Both the position numbers and the translations under genes were made by a program. The notes beneath the pieces are model-generated. The model ran no database searches. It saw nothing but the letters and a program-made list of their open reading frames with translations, and had not been told where the DNA came from. DNA of 48,310 nucleotides from a virus. This document shows, one piece after another, positions 22,631 to 30,727 of the stretch (position 1 is the first letter of the stretch; the number at the start of each line of letters is the position of its first letter). The stretch covers positions 1 through 48,310 of IMG/VR virus record IMGVR_UViG_3300036861_000304. One strand, 5' to 3'.

Positions 22631-23806
22631 TCAGCCCTCGATGTTGTCCCAGAGCGCGTGCGACTTCTCCAGGCCGAGCTGGATGCTGCACTCGCCCCGG
22701 ATCAGGTCCTTGCGGCCGTCACGGTCGTTCTCCTGCACGTTCTCCTTGATCGCCGTGTCGCGATTCTGGAGGTAGACGCGGCGGACGAGCGTCCCGTTGG
22801 AGCCGTCGCCGGCGACGTCGAGGATCAGCACCTGCGAGAAGTAGCTGCTCGTGCTGGTCTCGAACAGGTTGTGCGTGATCAGGTTCAGGATGCCGTGCGC
22901 GTGCCGGAACTTCATGACGTCCAGGCCGTACGTGGTGTCGTTGTCGCCCTGGATCACCTCGAGCTTGCCGCGCGAGAAGCCGCTGATCACATCGACCGGC
23001 GTGCGCCCGCTGAGACCGAACTTGCTCTTGCCGCCGTAGCGGAACGCGACGTTGAACTTCGAGAAGAACTCGGCCTCAGTGAGCGTCCCGCCGAAGTCGG
23101 TCACGTTCGTCGTGATCGAGTCGACGACGCCGCGCGAGACACGCTCAGGGTGCGTGCCGCCCGTGTACAGGGCGACGCCCGGACCCCACAGGTACGCCGC
23201 CTCCTGGTCGATCTTGTACTCCTGGATCATGCGACGCTTCCGGAACTCCCAGTCACCCGGCTGGGTGTAGGTGTCCGTGTTCATCATCGTGCCGGTCTCG
23301 GCGACCGTGCGCTCGAAGATCTGCGTGTAGTTGTACTTCGCGGTCGGGTTCCCCGAGATCGCCGTGACGCTCGTGTCGCCTTCCATCTTGGCGGTGCCGA
23401 CCTTGATCAGCTCGTCGCCGGAGACGAGCGCGACCGCCGCGTCCGGGTTGACGTCGGTGCCGCGCCGCACGGTCAGGTTATTCGACGAGATCGACACGAC
23501 CCGGAGGCCCTCGCCGGTCCGGGTGACGCGCCAGATGTCGTTGGCGTTGAACAGCGTGCCGTCCGAGACGGCGACCGTCGTGCCCGTGCCGGTCGTGGTG
23601 GTGGTGTCGCGGCGCGTCTCGCGGTCCTCCTCGTACCACTCGAACTTCGGGTTGTGCGTGACGCGGGCGCCGCCGCCCATCTTCTCGGCGAGAACCACGA
23701 GCGGCGTGATGTTCTTGTCGTACTCGTTGATCTGGGCCTGGATATCCCGCGCGAGAATCGTGCTCTCGACGGTGTTGGTGCTCCGGTAGCCCGAAACGAC
23801 TGCCAT
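22631..23806 (-). CDS. major capsid protein, SU10/DUF5309-like
   Basis: 391 residues. The N terminus (VESTILARDIQAQINEYDKN, then ITPLVVLAEKMGGG) and the segment HNPKFEWYEEDRETRRDTTT followed by alternating Thr/Gly are characteristic of the DUF5309 (SU10-type) HK97-fold capsid family. Further typical pieces are FERTVAETGTMMNTDTYTQP and KRRMIQEYKIDQEAAYLWG, the latter like the spine helix. It lies between the scaffold-like gene and a decoration protein, downstream of the portal. It forms the icosahedral shell. Confidence 0.88.
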   Translation of the reverse strand: MAVVSGYRSTNTVESTILARDIQAQINEYDKNITPLVVLAEKMGGGARVTHNPKFEWYEEDRETRRDTTTTTGTGTTVAVSDGTLFNANDIWRVTRTGEGLRVVSISSNNLTVRRGTDVNPDAAVALVSGDELIKVGTAKMEGDTSVTAISGNPTAKYNYTQIFERTVAETGTMMNTDTYTQPGDWEFRKRRMIQEYKIDQEAAYLWGPGVALYTGGTHPERVSRGVVDSITTNVTDFGGTLTEAEFFSKFNVAFRYGGKSKFGLSGRTPVDVISGFSRGKLEVIQGDNDTTYGLDVMKFRHAHGILNLITHNLFETSTSSYFSQVLILDVAGDGSNGTLVRRVYLQNRDTAIKENVQENDRDGRKDLIRGECSIQLGLEKSHALWDNIEG

Positions 23807-23836
23807 TTCTCTGTTACCTCACGGAGGCCATGCCCA

Positions 23837-24511
23837 CTAGCGCAACCCGGGGGGAAGCCCACCCCAGGAGCCCTCATGGGCTGATTGGACATAACTGGGC
23901 TGCTCGCCGCTTCCGCCCGGGACTGCCCCGCCTGCGGACTCGACGGCTGGTACTTGCTCGCTCGCGGGCGCCTGGCCGGCGGCGAGCTTCTCGGCCTCCG
24001 CGGCCTTGAAGTGAAGTGCGATCTGCTGCGGGTTCGAGAGCGCCCACTGAATGAAGTCGGGGCTCGCGTTGGACTGCTGCAAGGACTGGACCATGCCGTC
24101 GATCGTCTGCTGCGCGACGGCTGGATCCTTGAGCTGCGGGATCTGCGCGAGAAGCTGCTCGCGTGCCCGCTCGGCCTGCATCTGCTGGACCTGCGCCATC
24201 AAGGGCGCGTTGGCCTGCTGGAGCGCCTGCTGGAACGCGGTCTGGATCGCTGCGGGGTCGAGCGCGGGCTGCTGCGGCTGCTCGTACTCCGGCTGCTGCT
24301 CGGGCTCACCGAACAGCGCAGCCCACGGGTCGGGCTCCTCCGGCTGCTCGGGCTCGGGGATGCGGCCCTCGAGCGCCTGGAACCGCGTGTCGATGTTGCT
24401 CGCGAGCTCGTCGACTCGGCTGATGACAGGCGCCCACGGCTCCGGCGCTGCGGCCGGGGTGGACTCGGGTGCGGCCCCTGCGCCCTCCACGGGCGCGGTC
24501 GGGTCAGACAT
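23837..24511 (-). CDS. scaffolding-like protein, 224 aa
   Basis: Gln/Glu/Pro/Ala-rich and helical (QTAFQQALQQANAPLMAQVQ, then QIPQLKDPAVAQQTIDGMVQ), with an acidic N terminus and a polar C terminus. This composition immediately upstream of the capsid gene is the normal signature of a scaffold that guides procapsid assembly. ATG 24511 overlaps the upstream stop. Confidence 0.75.
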   Translation of the reverse strand: MSDPTAPVEGAGAAPESTPAAAPEPWAPVISRVDELASNIDTRFQALEGRIPEPEQPEEPDPWAALFGEPEQQPEYEQPQQPALDPAAIQTAFQQALQQANAPLMAQVQQMQAERAREQLLAQIPQLKDPAVAQQTIDGMVQSLQQSNASPDFIQWALSNPQQIALHFKAAEAEKLAAGQAPASEQVPAVESAGGAVPGGSGEQPSYVQSAHEGSWGGLPPGLR

Positions 24512-24824
24512 TCTGGTGCTCCTGCGCTCGCGCGCTCTCGCGTTGGGCGGCAGCGAGGCGCTCCTCGGCCAAGCTGACGATCGAGTCGGCCGCTTCCTGC
24601 ATCGACCGCAAGCCGTTCACGAGCCCGCGGAGCCGCGGGATCTCCTCTGGCTTCGTGGTCTCGTGCAGCAGCTGCGCGAGCATCCTTCCCTCGTGCTCGG
24701 CGATCGAGGCCACCACGAACTCCCAGCCCGGGGTGGCCATCGCCTCACGAACCAGTTCGGCCTGTGTGAGCAGGTCCGGTAGTTCCAACTGGCGAGCGAG
24801 ATGTCGGTAGGCAGCGGCAGCCAT
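24504..24824 (-). CDS. hypothetical helical protein, 106 aa
   Basis: Entirely helical and charged (YRHLARQLELPDLLTQAELV, then MLAQLLHETTKPEEIPRLRG, then a coiled C terminus). Overlaps the scaffold start by 8 nt. Position between a small protein and the scaffold suggests a head-assembly accessory factor; no family recognised. Confidence 0.65.
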   Translation of the reverse strand: MAAAAYRHLARQLELPDLLTQAELVREAMATPGWEFVVASIAEHEGRMLAQLLHETTKPEEIPRLRGLVNGLRSMQEAADSIVSLAEERLAAAQRESARAQEHQNV

Positions 24825-24871
24825 CTACCGACAGAGTGTGTAGCTATCGGCGGACGAACGCGACGGAACGT

Positions 24872-25075
24872 CTAGCGTGGCGCGTCGAGAAGCGACCGCG
24901 GGCGACGCCTTGCCATGGCCTGCGAGGCGCGCTTGGCGTCCATCGGGTTCGCGCCGAAAAGGGTCCTGCCGCCGAGCATCGCCGTGAGCGCCGGGCCCGG
25001 AAGCTGCCCGCCCGCCTGGTGGTACGGCTGCACTCCGCTCGGCTGGATCAACGGGATCGGCTGGAAACGCTTCAC
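24872..25075 (-). CDS. small hypothetical protein, 67 aa
   Basis: GTG start at 25075; no strong RBS. Proline/glutamine-rich N terminus (FQPIPLIQPSGVQPYHQAGG) and a basic C-terminal helix (RASQAMARRRPRSLLDAPR). Composition is like short structural-region proteins. Moderate support. Confidence 0.5.
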   Translation of the reverse strand: MKRFQPIPLIQPSGVQPYHQAGGQLPGPALTAMLGGRTLFGANPMDAKRASQAMARRRPRSLLDAPR

Positions 25076-25094
25076 GAGTGCCAGTGTCCCAGCC

Positions 25095-25130
25095 CTACCC
25101 GACGCCCAAGGCCGAGAGTTGCTTCATCAT
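25095..25130 (-). CDS. 11-residue reading frame ending ALGVG
   Basis: ATG 25130 overlaps the previous stop, and the frame ends at TAG 25095. The peptide MMKQLSALGVG is nearly the same as the C-terminal tail VKKLAALGVG of the gene at 25326-26012, also at DNA level. It may be a remnant of a duplicated gene end rather than an expressed peptide. Confidence 0.3.
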   Translation of the reverse strand: MMKQLSALGVG

Positions 25131-25321
25131 CCGTGCCGGTTGTGCTGACCAGCGGCGGTCCCCACGTTGCGCCGCCCCAGCAGGTACTCCGAGATAGCGA
25201 CCGCGAGCCGCTGCGTGCTCGGCGTGACGCTCACTCGCCGAGAGAGCCCGCAACGGTGGCAAGTATCCGGCTCGTCAGCGAAGACTCGAGGACGCCGGCA
25301 CGCGCAACCCGGGGCGCGCAT
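25127..25321 (-). CDS. small zinc-ribbon-like protein, 64 aa
   Basis: ATG 25321 follows the upstream stop by 4 nt. The N terminus has a four-cysteine arrangement, GCACRRPRVFADEPDTCHRC, matching a rubredoxin/zinc-ribbon knuckle pair. The remainder (TQRLAVAISEYLLGRRNVG) is helical. Unusual within a virion operon; could be a regulatory or assembly protein. Confidence 0.55.
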   Translation of the reverse strand: MRAPGCACRRPRVFADEPDTCHRCGLSRRVSVTPSTQRLAVAISEYLLGRRNVGTAAGQHNRHG

Positions 25322-25325
25322 TGGG

Positions 25326-26012
25326 CTACCCGACTCCCAAGGCCGCAAGCTTCTTTACCGTCACTCCACCACCCCCGGCAGCGGGGTTGTAGGAGACGGC
25401 GATCCCGATGTGCGCCTGCGCGCCAGACCACGTCCCGGTGACCGTGTCGTCGGCTTCAGCGTTGAGGTCGTCGTTGAGGTTCACGGACCCGCTCGTCGTA
25501 GCGGAGTTGAAGTCGATCCGTTCGACCGCGTCGCCGCCCGGCGTGGTTGTGAGCAGCGACCCGTCCGAGCCGGCGCCGCCGACCGCAGCGTCCCCCGCGC
25601 CCGTCCCGGTCAGCGCGCCCGATGACCACGCGGCCGTCGAGGCTGCGGCGGCGTTGAACGCTGCCACGGGAGTGCCGGTGTCGACGCCTGCTAGCGAGTA
25701 CATGCACCATGTGTGGTCGCTCGTGTTCGCTGACGTGTTCGTCAGGTCGGTGCCCGACGCGAGCCCGGACGGCGCGAACGCGTGATGCATGCTGATCCGC
25801 AACGTGCCGCTCGTGGCGGTGTGGTCGCGGACCCACGTCAGGCCGCCGCCGCTCATGGTGTGCGAAGCGGTCGGGCTCGCGGTCGTGAACGTGAACGTGA
25901 ACGCGACGATCATCGCGCCCGACGCGACCGCCGCAGTCGTCGCCCGCGTGCTGGCGGTCACGCCCGACTGCGCCTGCGTCCCCAGGCTCGCCTGGTCGAC
26001 CGTGACCGCCAA
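25326..26012 (-). CDS. beta-rich structural/decoration protein, 228 aa
   Basis: Low-complexity Thr/Ser/Ala/Gly-rich beta sequence (VASGAMIVAFTFTFTTASPT, then TMSGGGLTWVRDHTATSGTL, then FNSATTSGSVNLNDDLNAEA, then WSGAQAHIGIAVSYNPAAGG). This pattern is common in jelly-roll or Ig-like phage decoration proteins. The last residues VKKLAALGVG recur in the short frame at 25095-25130. Confidence 0.6.
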   Translation of the reverse strand: MAVTVDQASLGTQAQSGVTASTRATTAAVASGAMIVAFTFTFTTASPTASHTMSGGGLTWVRDHTATSGTLRISMHHAFAPSGLASGTDLTNTSANTSDHTWCMYSLAGVDTGTPVAAFNAAAASTAAWSSGALTGTGAGDAAVGGAGSDGSLLTTTPGGDAVERIDFNSATTSGSVNLNDDLNAEADDTVTGTWSGAQAHIGIAVSYNPAAGGGGVTVKKLAALGVG

Positions 26013-26016
26013 AGCG

Positions 26017-26430
26017 TTACGCCCCCAAGGGCGGCGTGTACTCGGTCCGGAACTCGATCAGGCTCGCCCGGTTCGCCGAGACCCGCGTCGCGATGTTCTC
26101 GTACGTCTGCGGGCCCTTGTTGATGATCCCCGGCAGCCCATCACTGCTCGCGACCACGGTCAGGAGGTTGAACGAGCGTTCCTGCCCGTTCGGCCGCACG
26201 AGCACGAGGTTCGCGACCTGCGGATCGCCGATCGGCGCGCTCCCGTCGAACTTCGTGTGCGTCACGTCGATCGTCAGATCGTTCGTGACCGTGTCGTAGG
26301 ACAGCTCCCAGAGGAGCTTGTGGTTATTGCCGCCGGCGCCGCCGCTTGCGGTCACGGTCGCGGCCCTCGCGGCAGACGGGACGGCGAGCGCCGACAGGAC
26401 GATGAGTGCGGTGAGGATGAGTTTGCGCAT
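26017..26430 (-). CDS. secreted protein with signal peptide, 137 aa
   Basis: A Sec signal peptide (RKLILTALIVLSALAVPSAARA) followed by a beta-rich domain (NNHKLLWELSYDTVTNDLTI, then LVLVRPNGQERSFNLLTVVA). Exported proteins are not expected among virion genes; with 20323-20664 this makes two. It could modify the cell envelope during infection or lysogeny, or be a virion appendage protein with an odd leader. ATG 26430. Confidence 0.65.
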   Translation of the reverse strand: MRKLILTALIVLSALAVPSAARAATVTASGGAGGNNHKLLWELSYDTVTNDLTIDVTHTKFDGSAPIGDPQVANLVLVRPNGQERSFNLLTVVASSDGLPGIINKGPQTYENIATRVSANRASLIEFRTEYTPPLGA

Positions 26431-26478
26431 ACGCGGACCCTAGTCTCGCGGTGAGTGTCCCGCCAACCGGTCATTCGC

Positions 26479-27489
26479 CTAGGCGTAGAAGAAGTTGGCG
26501 ACGACTTGGTTGGCGGCAGGCGCGGTCGCGTCAGCGGTCGCGACACCCGTCGTCGCCGCCGCCGTGATCGCTGTCGAGAACGCAATCCCGTTCGTGTATT
26601 CCACGTTCGCCGCGCTCCCAGCCGGTACCGGGATCGTCAGATCAGGCGTCGTCGTGCCGACCACCACAGACGCGACAGTCGCGTTGTAGATTTTCACGTA
26701 GACCTCGGCCGCGCCGTCGTTGTACAGGTACCAGCCGTACAGCTTCCCCGCGGTCGCCTTGATCGCGGTTTCGGTCTCGTCAAGGTCGATATCCATGACG
26801 AACGAGAGGCCCTCCGTGTCCGCAGAGGGCGCCATCGTGACGATCTGCTTACGGTCCAGGGTCATGCGGGCCGCGCCCGCGTCCCCCTCATTCACCGAAT
26901 CCGTCGAAGTCTGATCCGCGAGGAACCCGGCCATGTTGACCTTCGTCGACGCAACCGTGAACGCCGCGTCATCCGCAACGACCGTGTCGTCGATGAGCTG
27001 CAACGCCGTCAGCGCGCTGCCGGACTCCTGCACAGCGAACGTGCCCGCGTTCGTCACGGCGCCGGCGATCGTCACGGTCCCCGAGACGCGCGTCACGTCA
27101 ACGTCGAGCCCGTTCGTCGTGTCGCCCCGCAACCGGTCCCAGGTCGTGCCGTTGTAGCACTCGAGCATCGCGCCGATGACGCTCGTCGTCGGGTTCGCCG
27201 TAGCGTCCGCGAGCGCACCCGCAGCCGGGAGTTCCGTGTCGGCCGTGACGGTCCCGTCGACCGTCAGGCTGCCGCCGTTATCGTCCACGCTGAGGACGCC
27301 CGTGCTATCGGAAGCGACCGTGACCCTGAGGGACGCGGCCTCGGTCCCGCCGCCGGACGCGATCGTCTGCGTCCCGCCGTCCGTGCCGTCCCGCAGCTTC
27401 ACCCACTGAACGTGCCCCGTAGCCCCGAGGTCGTCGGTCGAGATGACCGCGCCGCCAGAGCCCGGATCCAAAGTGACGGTGTCCGCCAA
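26479..27489 (-). CDS. beta-rich head decoration or fibre protein, 336 aa
   Basis: Repetitive Thr/Asp/Val beta sequence throughout (SLRVTVASDSTGVLSVDDNG, then GSLTVDGTVTADTELPAAG), with a C-terminal jelly-roll-like segment (AGKLYGWYLYNDGAAEVYVK, then IPVPAGSAANVEYTNGIAFS). This last segment resembles the structural beta domains of marine and soil phage decoration proteins. Lies between portal and capsid genes. Confidence 0.6.
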   Translation of the reverse strand: MADTVTLDPGSGGAVISTDDLGATGHVQWVKLRDGTDGGTQTIASGGGTEAASLRVTVASDSTGVLSVDDNGGSLTVDGTVTADTELPAAGALADATANPTTSVIGAMLECYNGTTWDRLRGDTTNGLDVDVTRVSGTVTIAGAVTNAGTFAVQESGSALTALQLIDDTVVADDAAFTVASTKVNMAGFLADQTSTDSVNEGDAGAARMTLDRKQIVTMAPSADTEGLSFVMDIDLDETETAIKATAGKLYGWYLYNDGAAEVYVKIYNATVASVVVGTTTPDLTIPVPAGSAANVEYTNGIAFSTAITAAATTGVATADATAPAANQVVANFFYA

Positions 27490-27492
27490 GGC

Positions 27493-27792
27493 TCAGCCCT
27501 CCCGCTTCTGGTCGCTGATGTGCCGGTCGATGCGGTGCAGCGCCAACTCCGCCTCGTCCTTCAGATGGCGCGTCTCGTCGGCGAGCTTCCGGACGGCACG
27601 GTCGGACTGCGCGACCGCCCTGGCCGTGGCCTTCTGCTGCTTGTAAAGCGCGACGCGGCGGCCCTCCTCGGCCTCATCCTGCGCGCGGAGGCGGTCCTCG
27701 AAGAACGAAGCGAGGCCCTTCAGGTTGTAGCGGTGCACGAGCAGCATCACCGCAATCCCGAGGGCCTCGAGCGCGAAGATCGCGACGTTCAA
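27493..27792 (-). CDS. membrane-anchored coiled-coil protein, 99 aa
   Basis: TTG start at 27792, forming TTGA with the preceding stop. An N-terminal membrane segment (VAIFALEALGIAVMLLVH) is followed by a long charged helix (RRVALYKQQKATARAVAQSD, then RKLADETRHLKDEAELALHR). N-anchored coiled coils are reminiscent of i-spanins, but no partner o-spanin is visible and the gene lies among head genes. Function uncertain. Confidence 0.6.
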   Translation of the reverse strand: MNVAIFALEALGIAVMLLVHRYNLKGLASFFEDRLRAQDEAEEGRRVALYKQQKATARAVAQSDRAVRKLADETRHLKDEAELALHRIDRHISDQKREG

Positions 27793-27893
27793 TTCCCCAC
27801 CCCCGTCAGCGGCAGCTGACCCGTGACCACCGGAGCGCCCGCTCCCGCGGGGCTAGCGCCCATGAGCACGCCCGGCACGAGCAGGACGAGCAC
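27789..27893 (-). CDS. tiny hydrophobic protein, 34 aa
   Basis: GTG 27893 starts directly after the upstream TAG, and its TGA overlaps the next TTG. The sequence LVLLVPGVLMGASPAGAGAP is hydrophobic and leader-like, followed by VVTGQLPLTGVGN. The exact packing supports translation. LPLTG looks like a sortase motif but lacks the downstream anchor. Confidence 0.45.
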   Translation of the reverse strand: MLVLLVPGVLMGASPAGAGAPVVTGQLPLTGVGN

Positions 27894-28253
27894 CTACTTG
27901 ACCCGCTCGTAGGTGACGATGATCGACGTGTCCGAGCCCGCGCCGGATGAGACCGTGAGAGCCTCGCCGCTGACGGTCTCGAACCAGCCCTTCGGGTTGT
28001 CGGGGACCACGAACCCGCCGTTCGCCGGGCCCTTCAGGGGCGGGCTGATCGCCGTTCCGGCCCCGGCGCCCTTCGAGTTGAACGTGATCGCCGAGGCGGT
28101 CGTGTCGCCGTGGTTGAGCAGCGCGGCCGTGACGCGGATCTTCTTGCCCGTCACGGCCGCGACGACGACCTCGTCCGTGTCGGAGGCGGCAACGGCGAGC
28201 CAGGCATTACGACGCCCGCCGCCGATCAGGGAGGTCGCAGTGGCAGTAGCCAT
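27894..28253 (-). CDS. probable head decoration protein, 119 aa
   Basis: Beta-rich (RRNAWLAVAASDTDEVVVAA, then GKKIRVTAALLNHGDTTASA, then SGAGSDTSIIVTYERVK), a jelly-roll-like pattern common to small phage decoration proteins. Follows the portal in the operon. Assigned by composition and place. Confidence 0.6.
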   Translation of the reverse strand: MATATATSLIGGGRRNAWLAVAASDTDEVVVAAVTGKKIRVTAALLNHGDTTASAITFNSKGAGAGTAISPPLKGPANGGFVVPDNPKGWFETVSGEALTVSSGAGSDTSIIVTYERVK

Positions 28254-28295
28254 TGGCAGAGTGTCACGCCAAGGGCGGATGGACGCGACAGAACG

Positions 28296-30215
28296 TCAAA
28301 CGGCCTGCTGCTGCTGGCCCTGCTGCGGCGGACCCTGCTCGCCGCCATGCGACGCCGCCTGCGCCTGCTCGTCCTTCATGTCGAGCACCTCATGCAACGA
28401 CTGCGCCACAAGTTGCTGAGCCATCGCCGGATCCATCCCCAACTCCGCGAGGTGCTGCGCGATCAAGTCCAACGTCTCCGGCGGCACGACCATCCCCGCC
28501 TGCAACTTCGCCTCCGGGTTCTTCTCGCCCATCTTCTCGAGGATCGTGATCGCCATCTGCCGCGGATCGAACAGCGCCCCGATCGGCGAACCCATCAACG
28601 TCATCAGGATCTGCGCGTCCTGGCGCATCTGCGGCACGTTCTCCGGCGTCGTCGAGCCGCCGTCCACCTCGAAATCGAACTCGCCGGCCAGCTCGTTCGG
28701 CCCGAGCTTGACCTGCGCCCACCTGCGCTCCGGCTCCCCCGGCACAGGCGGAGCCGGGATCTGCACGTCGCGCTGCTCCATGATGTGCCGCTGGTTCAGC
28801 CTGCCCCAATGGCGGCCGATCGGCTTGATCAGCTCGACCTCCGCGCGGCGCGTCTTGTTCTGGATCCGCGCCGAGGCGCGCGCCATCTGCAGCTGCACCC
28901 CGGTCGCCGTCGCGGCCGAGCCCGCCTCCCCGCCGGCGAACGTGTCGCTGATCCCAGAGGCGCGGACGATGTCGGCCGCGATCTCCGCCGTCTCCCGGTA
29001 ACTCGCGGACTGCGGGCCCTTCAAGTCGATCTGGTGAATGATGTCCCGCGGATCACCGTTGACCGGGTTCATCTCGCCCGGCCCGATCCGGATCTGGTCC
29101 GGATCGATCAGGCCGTCGTTGTAGAAGATCGGCGGGTTCATCGCCACGAGATCCGCCCACCGGCGGTCCGTGCGCATCATGTTCATCTCGTGCTGCAAGT
29201 CCTCGATCGGCTCGATCTCGCCCTTGCCGACCATCTGGCCAATCACCTCGGTCGGCCGGTAGATCGGGAACGGCAACCGGCCGTAGTTCGTCTCATTCGG
29301 AACCACCGACACGATCCACTGCCGGTCGAGGACCGTGACGGCCTGGCCGCGGTCGTGATACTCGAGCACCTCGTGCACGTCGCTCTCGCGAGCGCCCTGC
29401 GGATTCGGGATCGGGATGCCCTGCGCCTCGAACGGGCCCTGCACGCTCTTGCGGTACCGGTCAGCGGACCCGTTGGCGTGCTCAATGTCCTCCGGGGAAA
29501 GCTGCATGCGGTCCCACGCGCCGCTCTCCAGCCGGTCCCGCACGTACCTCGTGTCACGGAACTCGATGTGCCACGCGTAACGGGCGCCCTCGATGCTGGA
29601 CGCGAACGGATCCCAGCCGAACTTGCGCGGATCGATCGGCTCGAACGTCGGATCGTCGAACAGCATCTCCGAACACGTCTCGACCGTCCACTGCTTCCCG
29701 ATCAGCCGAGCCGGATGCAAGCCGCTCAACGGCACCAGTTGCGCCCGCTTGCCCTCCTGCCGCCGCCAATACGTCTTGCCGACCCCCAAGCCGTACTGCA
29801 GCCCGGACTTCACTACGGACTGCAACCGGAGCTCGAGGCTGATGTTCCCCTGCTGATCGTCGATCAGCGCCTTCATGTTCTCGATGTTCCGCGGGGTCGC
29901 CTGGCCCTTCGGCAGCACAAGAATCCGCGGCCGGTTCGACAAGAGCGCCGGCAGCACGGTCTCCACGATCGCGTAGGCGTGCGGAATGAACAGCTCGTGC
30001 CCGAACTCCTTCTTGGCGTCCTCGAAAATGTCGCGGCGGTCCCGGTCGCGCGTGTCGCGGAGCGCGGCCCTGAGTTGCGTCCACCCGTGATACAGGCGAT
30101 CCATGCGCGACCAGAGCCCGTCCCTGTAGTGCGCCCCGAGGGTCTCCTCGAAGTGCTGGACGCGCTGCTGGATCAGGTCCAGTAGCGCCTGGTCTTCAGG
30201 GGCGAGCTCGGTCAC
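28296..30215 (-). CDS. portal protein, 639 aa
   Basis: GTG 30215. The sequence follows the podovirus-type portal plan: an N-terminal helix with HYRDGLWSRMDRLYHGWTQL, then FGHELFIPHAYAIVETVLPA and NRPRILVLPKG, a central wing/stem region (IYRPTEVIGQMVGKGEIEPI, then EDLQHEMNMMRTDRRWAD), then a crown-like helix (AEIAADIVRASGISDTFAGG). The C-terminal barrel-like Gln/Glu-rich tail ends in QGQQQQAV. The portal forms the dodecameric DNA gate. It sits directly downstream of the terminase genes. Confidence 0.88.
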   Translation of the reverse strand: MTELAPEDQALLDLIQQRVQHFEETLGAHYRDGLWSRMDRLYHGWTQLRAALRDTRDRDRRDIFEDAKKEFGHELFIPHAYAIVETVLPALLSNRPRILVLPKGQATPRNIENMKALIDDQQGNISLELRLQSVVKSGLQYGLGVGKTYWRRQEGKRAQLVPLSGLHPARLIGKQWTVETCSEMLFDDPTFEPIDPRKFGWDPFASSIEGARYAWHIEFRDTRYVRDRLESGAWDRMQLSPEDIEHANGSADRYRKSVQGPFEAQGIPIPNPQGARESDVHEVLEYHDRGQAVTVLDRQWIVSVVPNETNYGRLPFPIYRPTEVIGQMVGKGEIEPIEDLQHEMNMMRTDRRWADLVAMNPPIFYNDGLIDPDQIRIGPGEMNPVNGDPRDIIHQIDLKGPQSASYRETAEIAADIVRASGISDTFAGGEAGSAATATGVQLQMARASARIQNKTRRAEVELIKPIGRHWGRLNQRHIMEQRDVQIPAPPVPGEPERRWAQVKLGPNELAGEFDFEVDGGSTTPENVPQMRQDAQILMTLMGSPIGALFDPRQMAITILEKMGEKNPEAKLQAGMVVPPETLDLIAQHLAELGMDPAMAQQLVAQSLHEVLDMKDEQAQAASHGGEQGPPQQGQQQQAV

Positions 30216-30218
30216 GGC

Positions 30219-30566
30219 CTACTCGACGTGCGCGAGCGGGTCGGGGTCCTCGACCAGCGCGGGCTCCTCCAACGGGGCCGTCCCCTCGTTCCTATCGCCG
30301 AGCGCGACCGGATCCGGCGCCCACGTCGCCGCGGCCGGAATCGTCTCAGTCTGGAAGACCCACGCGATCGTCTCCCACCGGCCAGGGATCACCTCGCGCC
30401 GCACGGGAGCGCTGACGAACCCGACGCCGAGACGCTCGCCCATGTGCTCGAGCGCGGCAAGTTCGTGCGCGACGGCCTCACGGAACCCCGTGTCGTTGCC
30501 GTGATCGTCGATGAAGTCCGCTGAGTCGATCGCCCAGTTTCGGAGCTTGATGCCCTTCTGCGCCAT
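30219..30566 (-). CDS. hypothetical protein, 115 aa
   Basis: ATG 30566. N-terminal LRNWAIDSADFIDDHGNDTG and a helix FREAVAHELAALEHMGERLG, then a beta segment (RWETIAWVFQTETIPAAATW) and an acidic tail. The leader motif copy d (30570-30581) sits 3 nt before the start and appears to supply the RBS. The stop is 2 nt from the portal GTG region. No family recognised. Confidence 0.7.
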   Translation of the reverse strand: MAQKGIKLRNWAIDSADFIDDHGNDTGFREAVAHELAALEHMGERLGVGFVSAPVRREVIPGRWETIAWVFQTETIPAAATWAPDPVALGDRNEGTAPLEEPALVEDPDPLAHVE

Positions 30567-30569
30567 GTG

Positions 30570-30581
30570 CTTGGAACCCTC
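30570..30581 (-). promoter_or_regulatory. start-associated motif copy d (GAGGGTTCCAAG)
   Basis: Minus-strand GAGGGTTCCAAG followed by CAC and ATG 30566. No other Shine-Dalgarno is present, so GAGGG probably serves as the RBS. Confidence 0.6.
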
Positions 30582-30622
30582 GTGTCGCCGATGGTGCTCC
30601 GAAGAATGGCGCGCGGAGCGGA

Positions 30623-30727
30623 CTACTCGCGATCGAAGACCCGCGAGAACGCCGCGACGAGCAACACCAAGCAGTACAAGAACGCCAGCACGAGACGCCG
30701 ATAGAAGTACCAGCCCACGTCGCTCAC
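30623..30727 (-). CDS. small membrane protein, 34 aa
   Basis: GTG 30727 overlaps the stop of the zinc-finger gene (GTGA). The peptide has a membrane segment (LVLAFLYCLVLLVAAF) flanked by WYFYRR and a charged end (SRVFDRE). The overlap suggests coupling. Function unknown. Confidence 0.5.
   Translation of the reverse strand: MSDVGWYFYRRLVLAFLYCLVLLVAAFSRVFDRE

Noticed and set aside
27789-27893. LPLTG as a sortase-anchored surface protein
   Set aside because: No membrane segment and basic tail follow the motif; the peptide ends four residues later.
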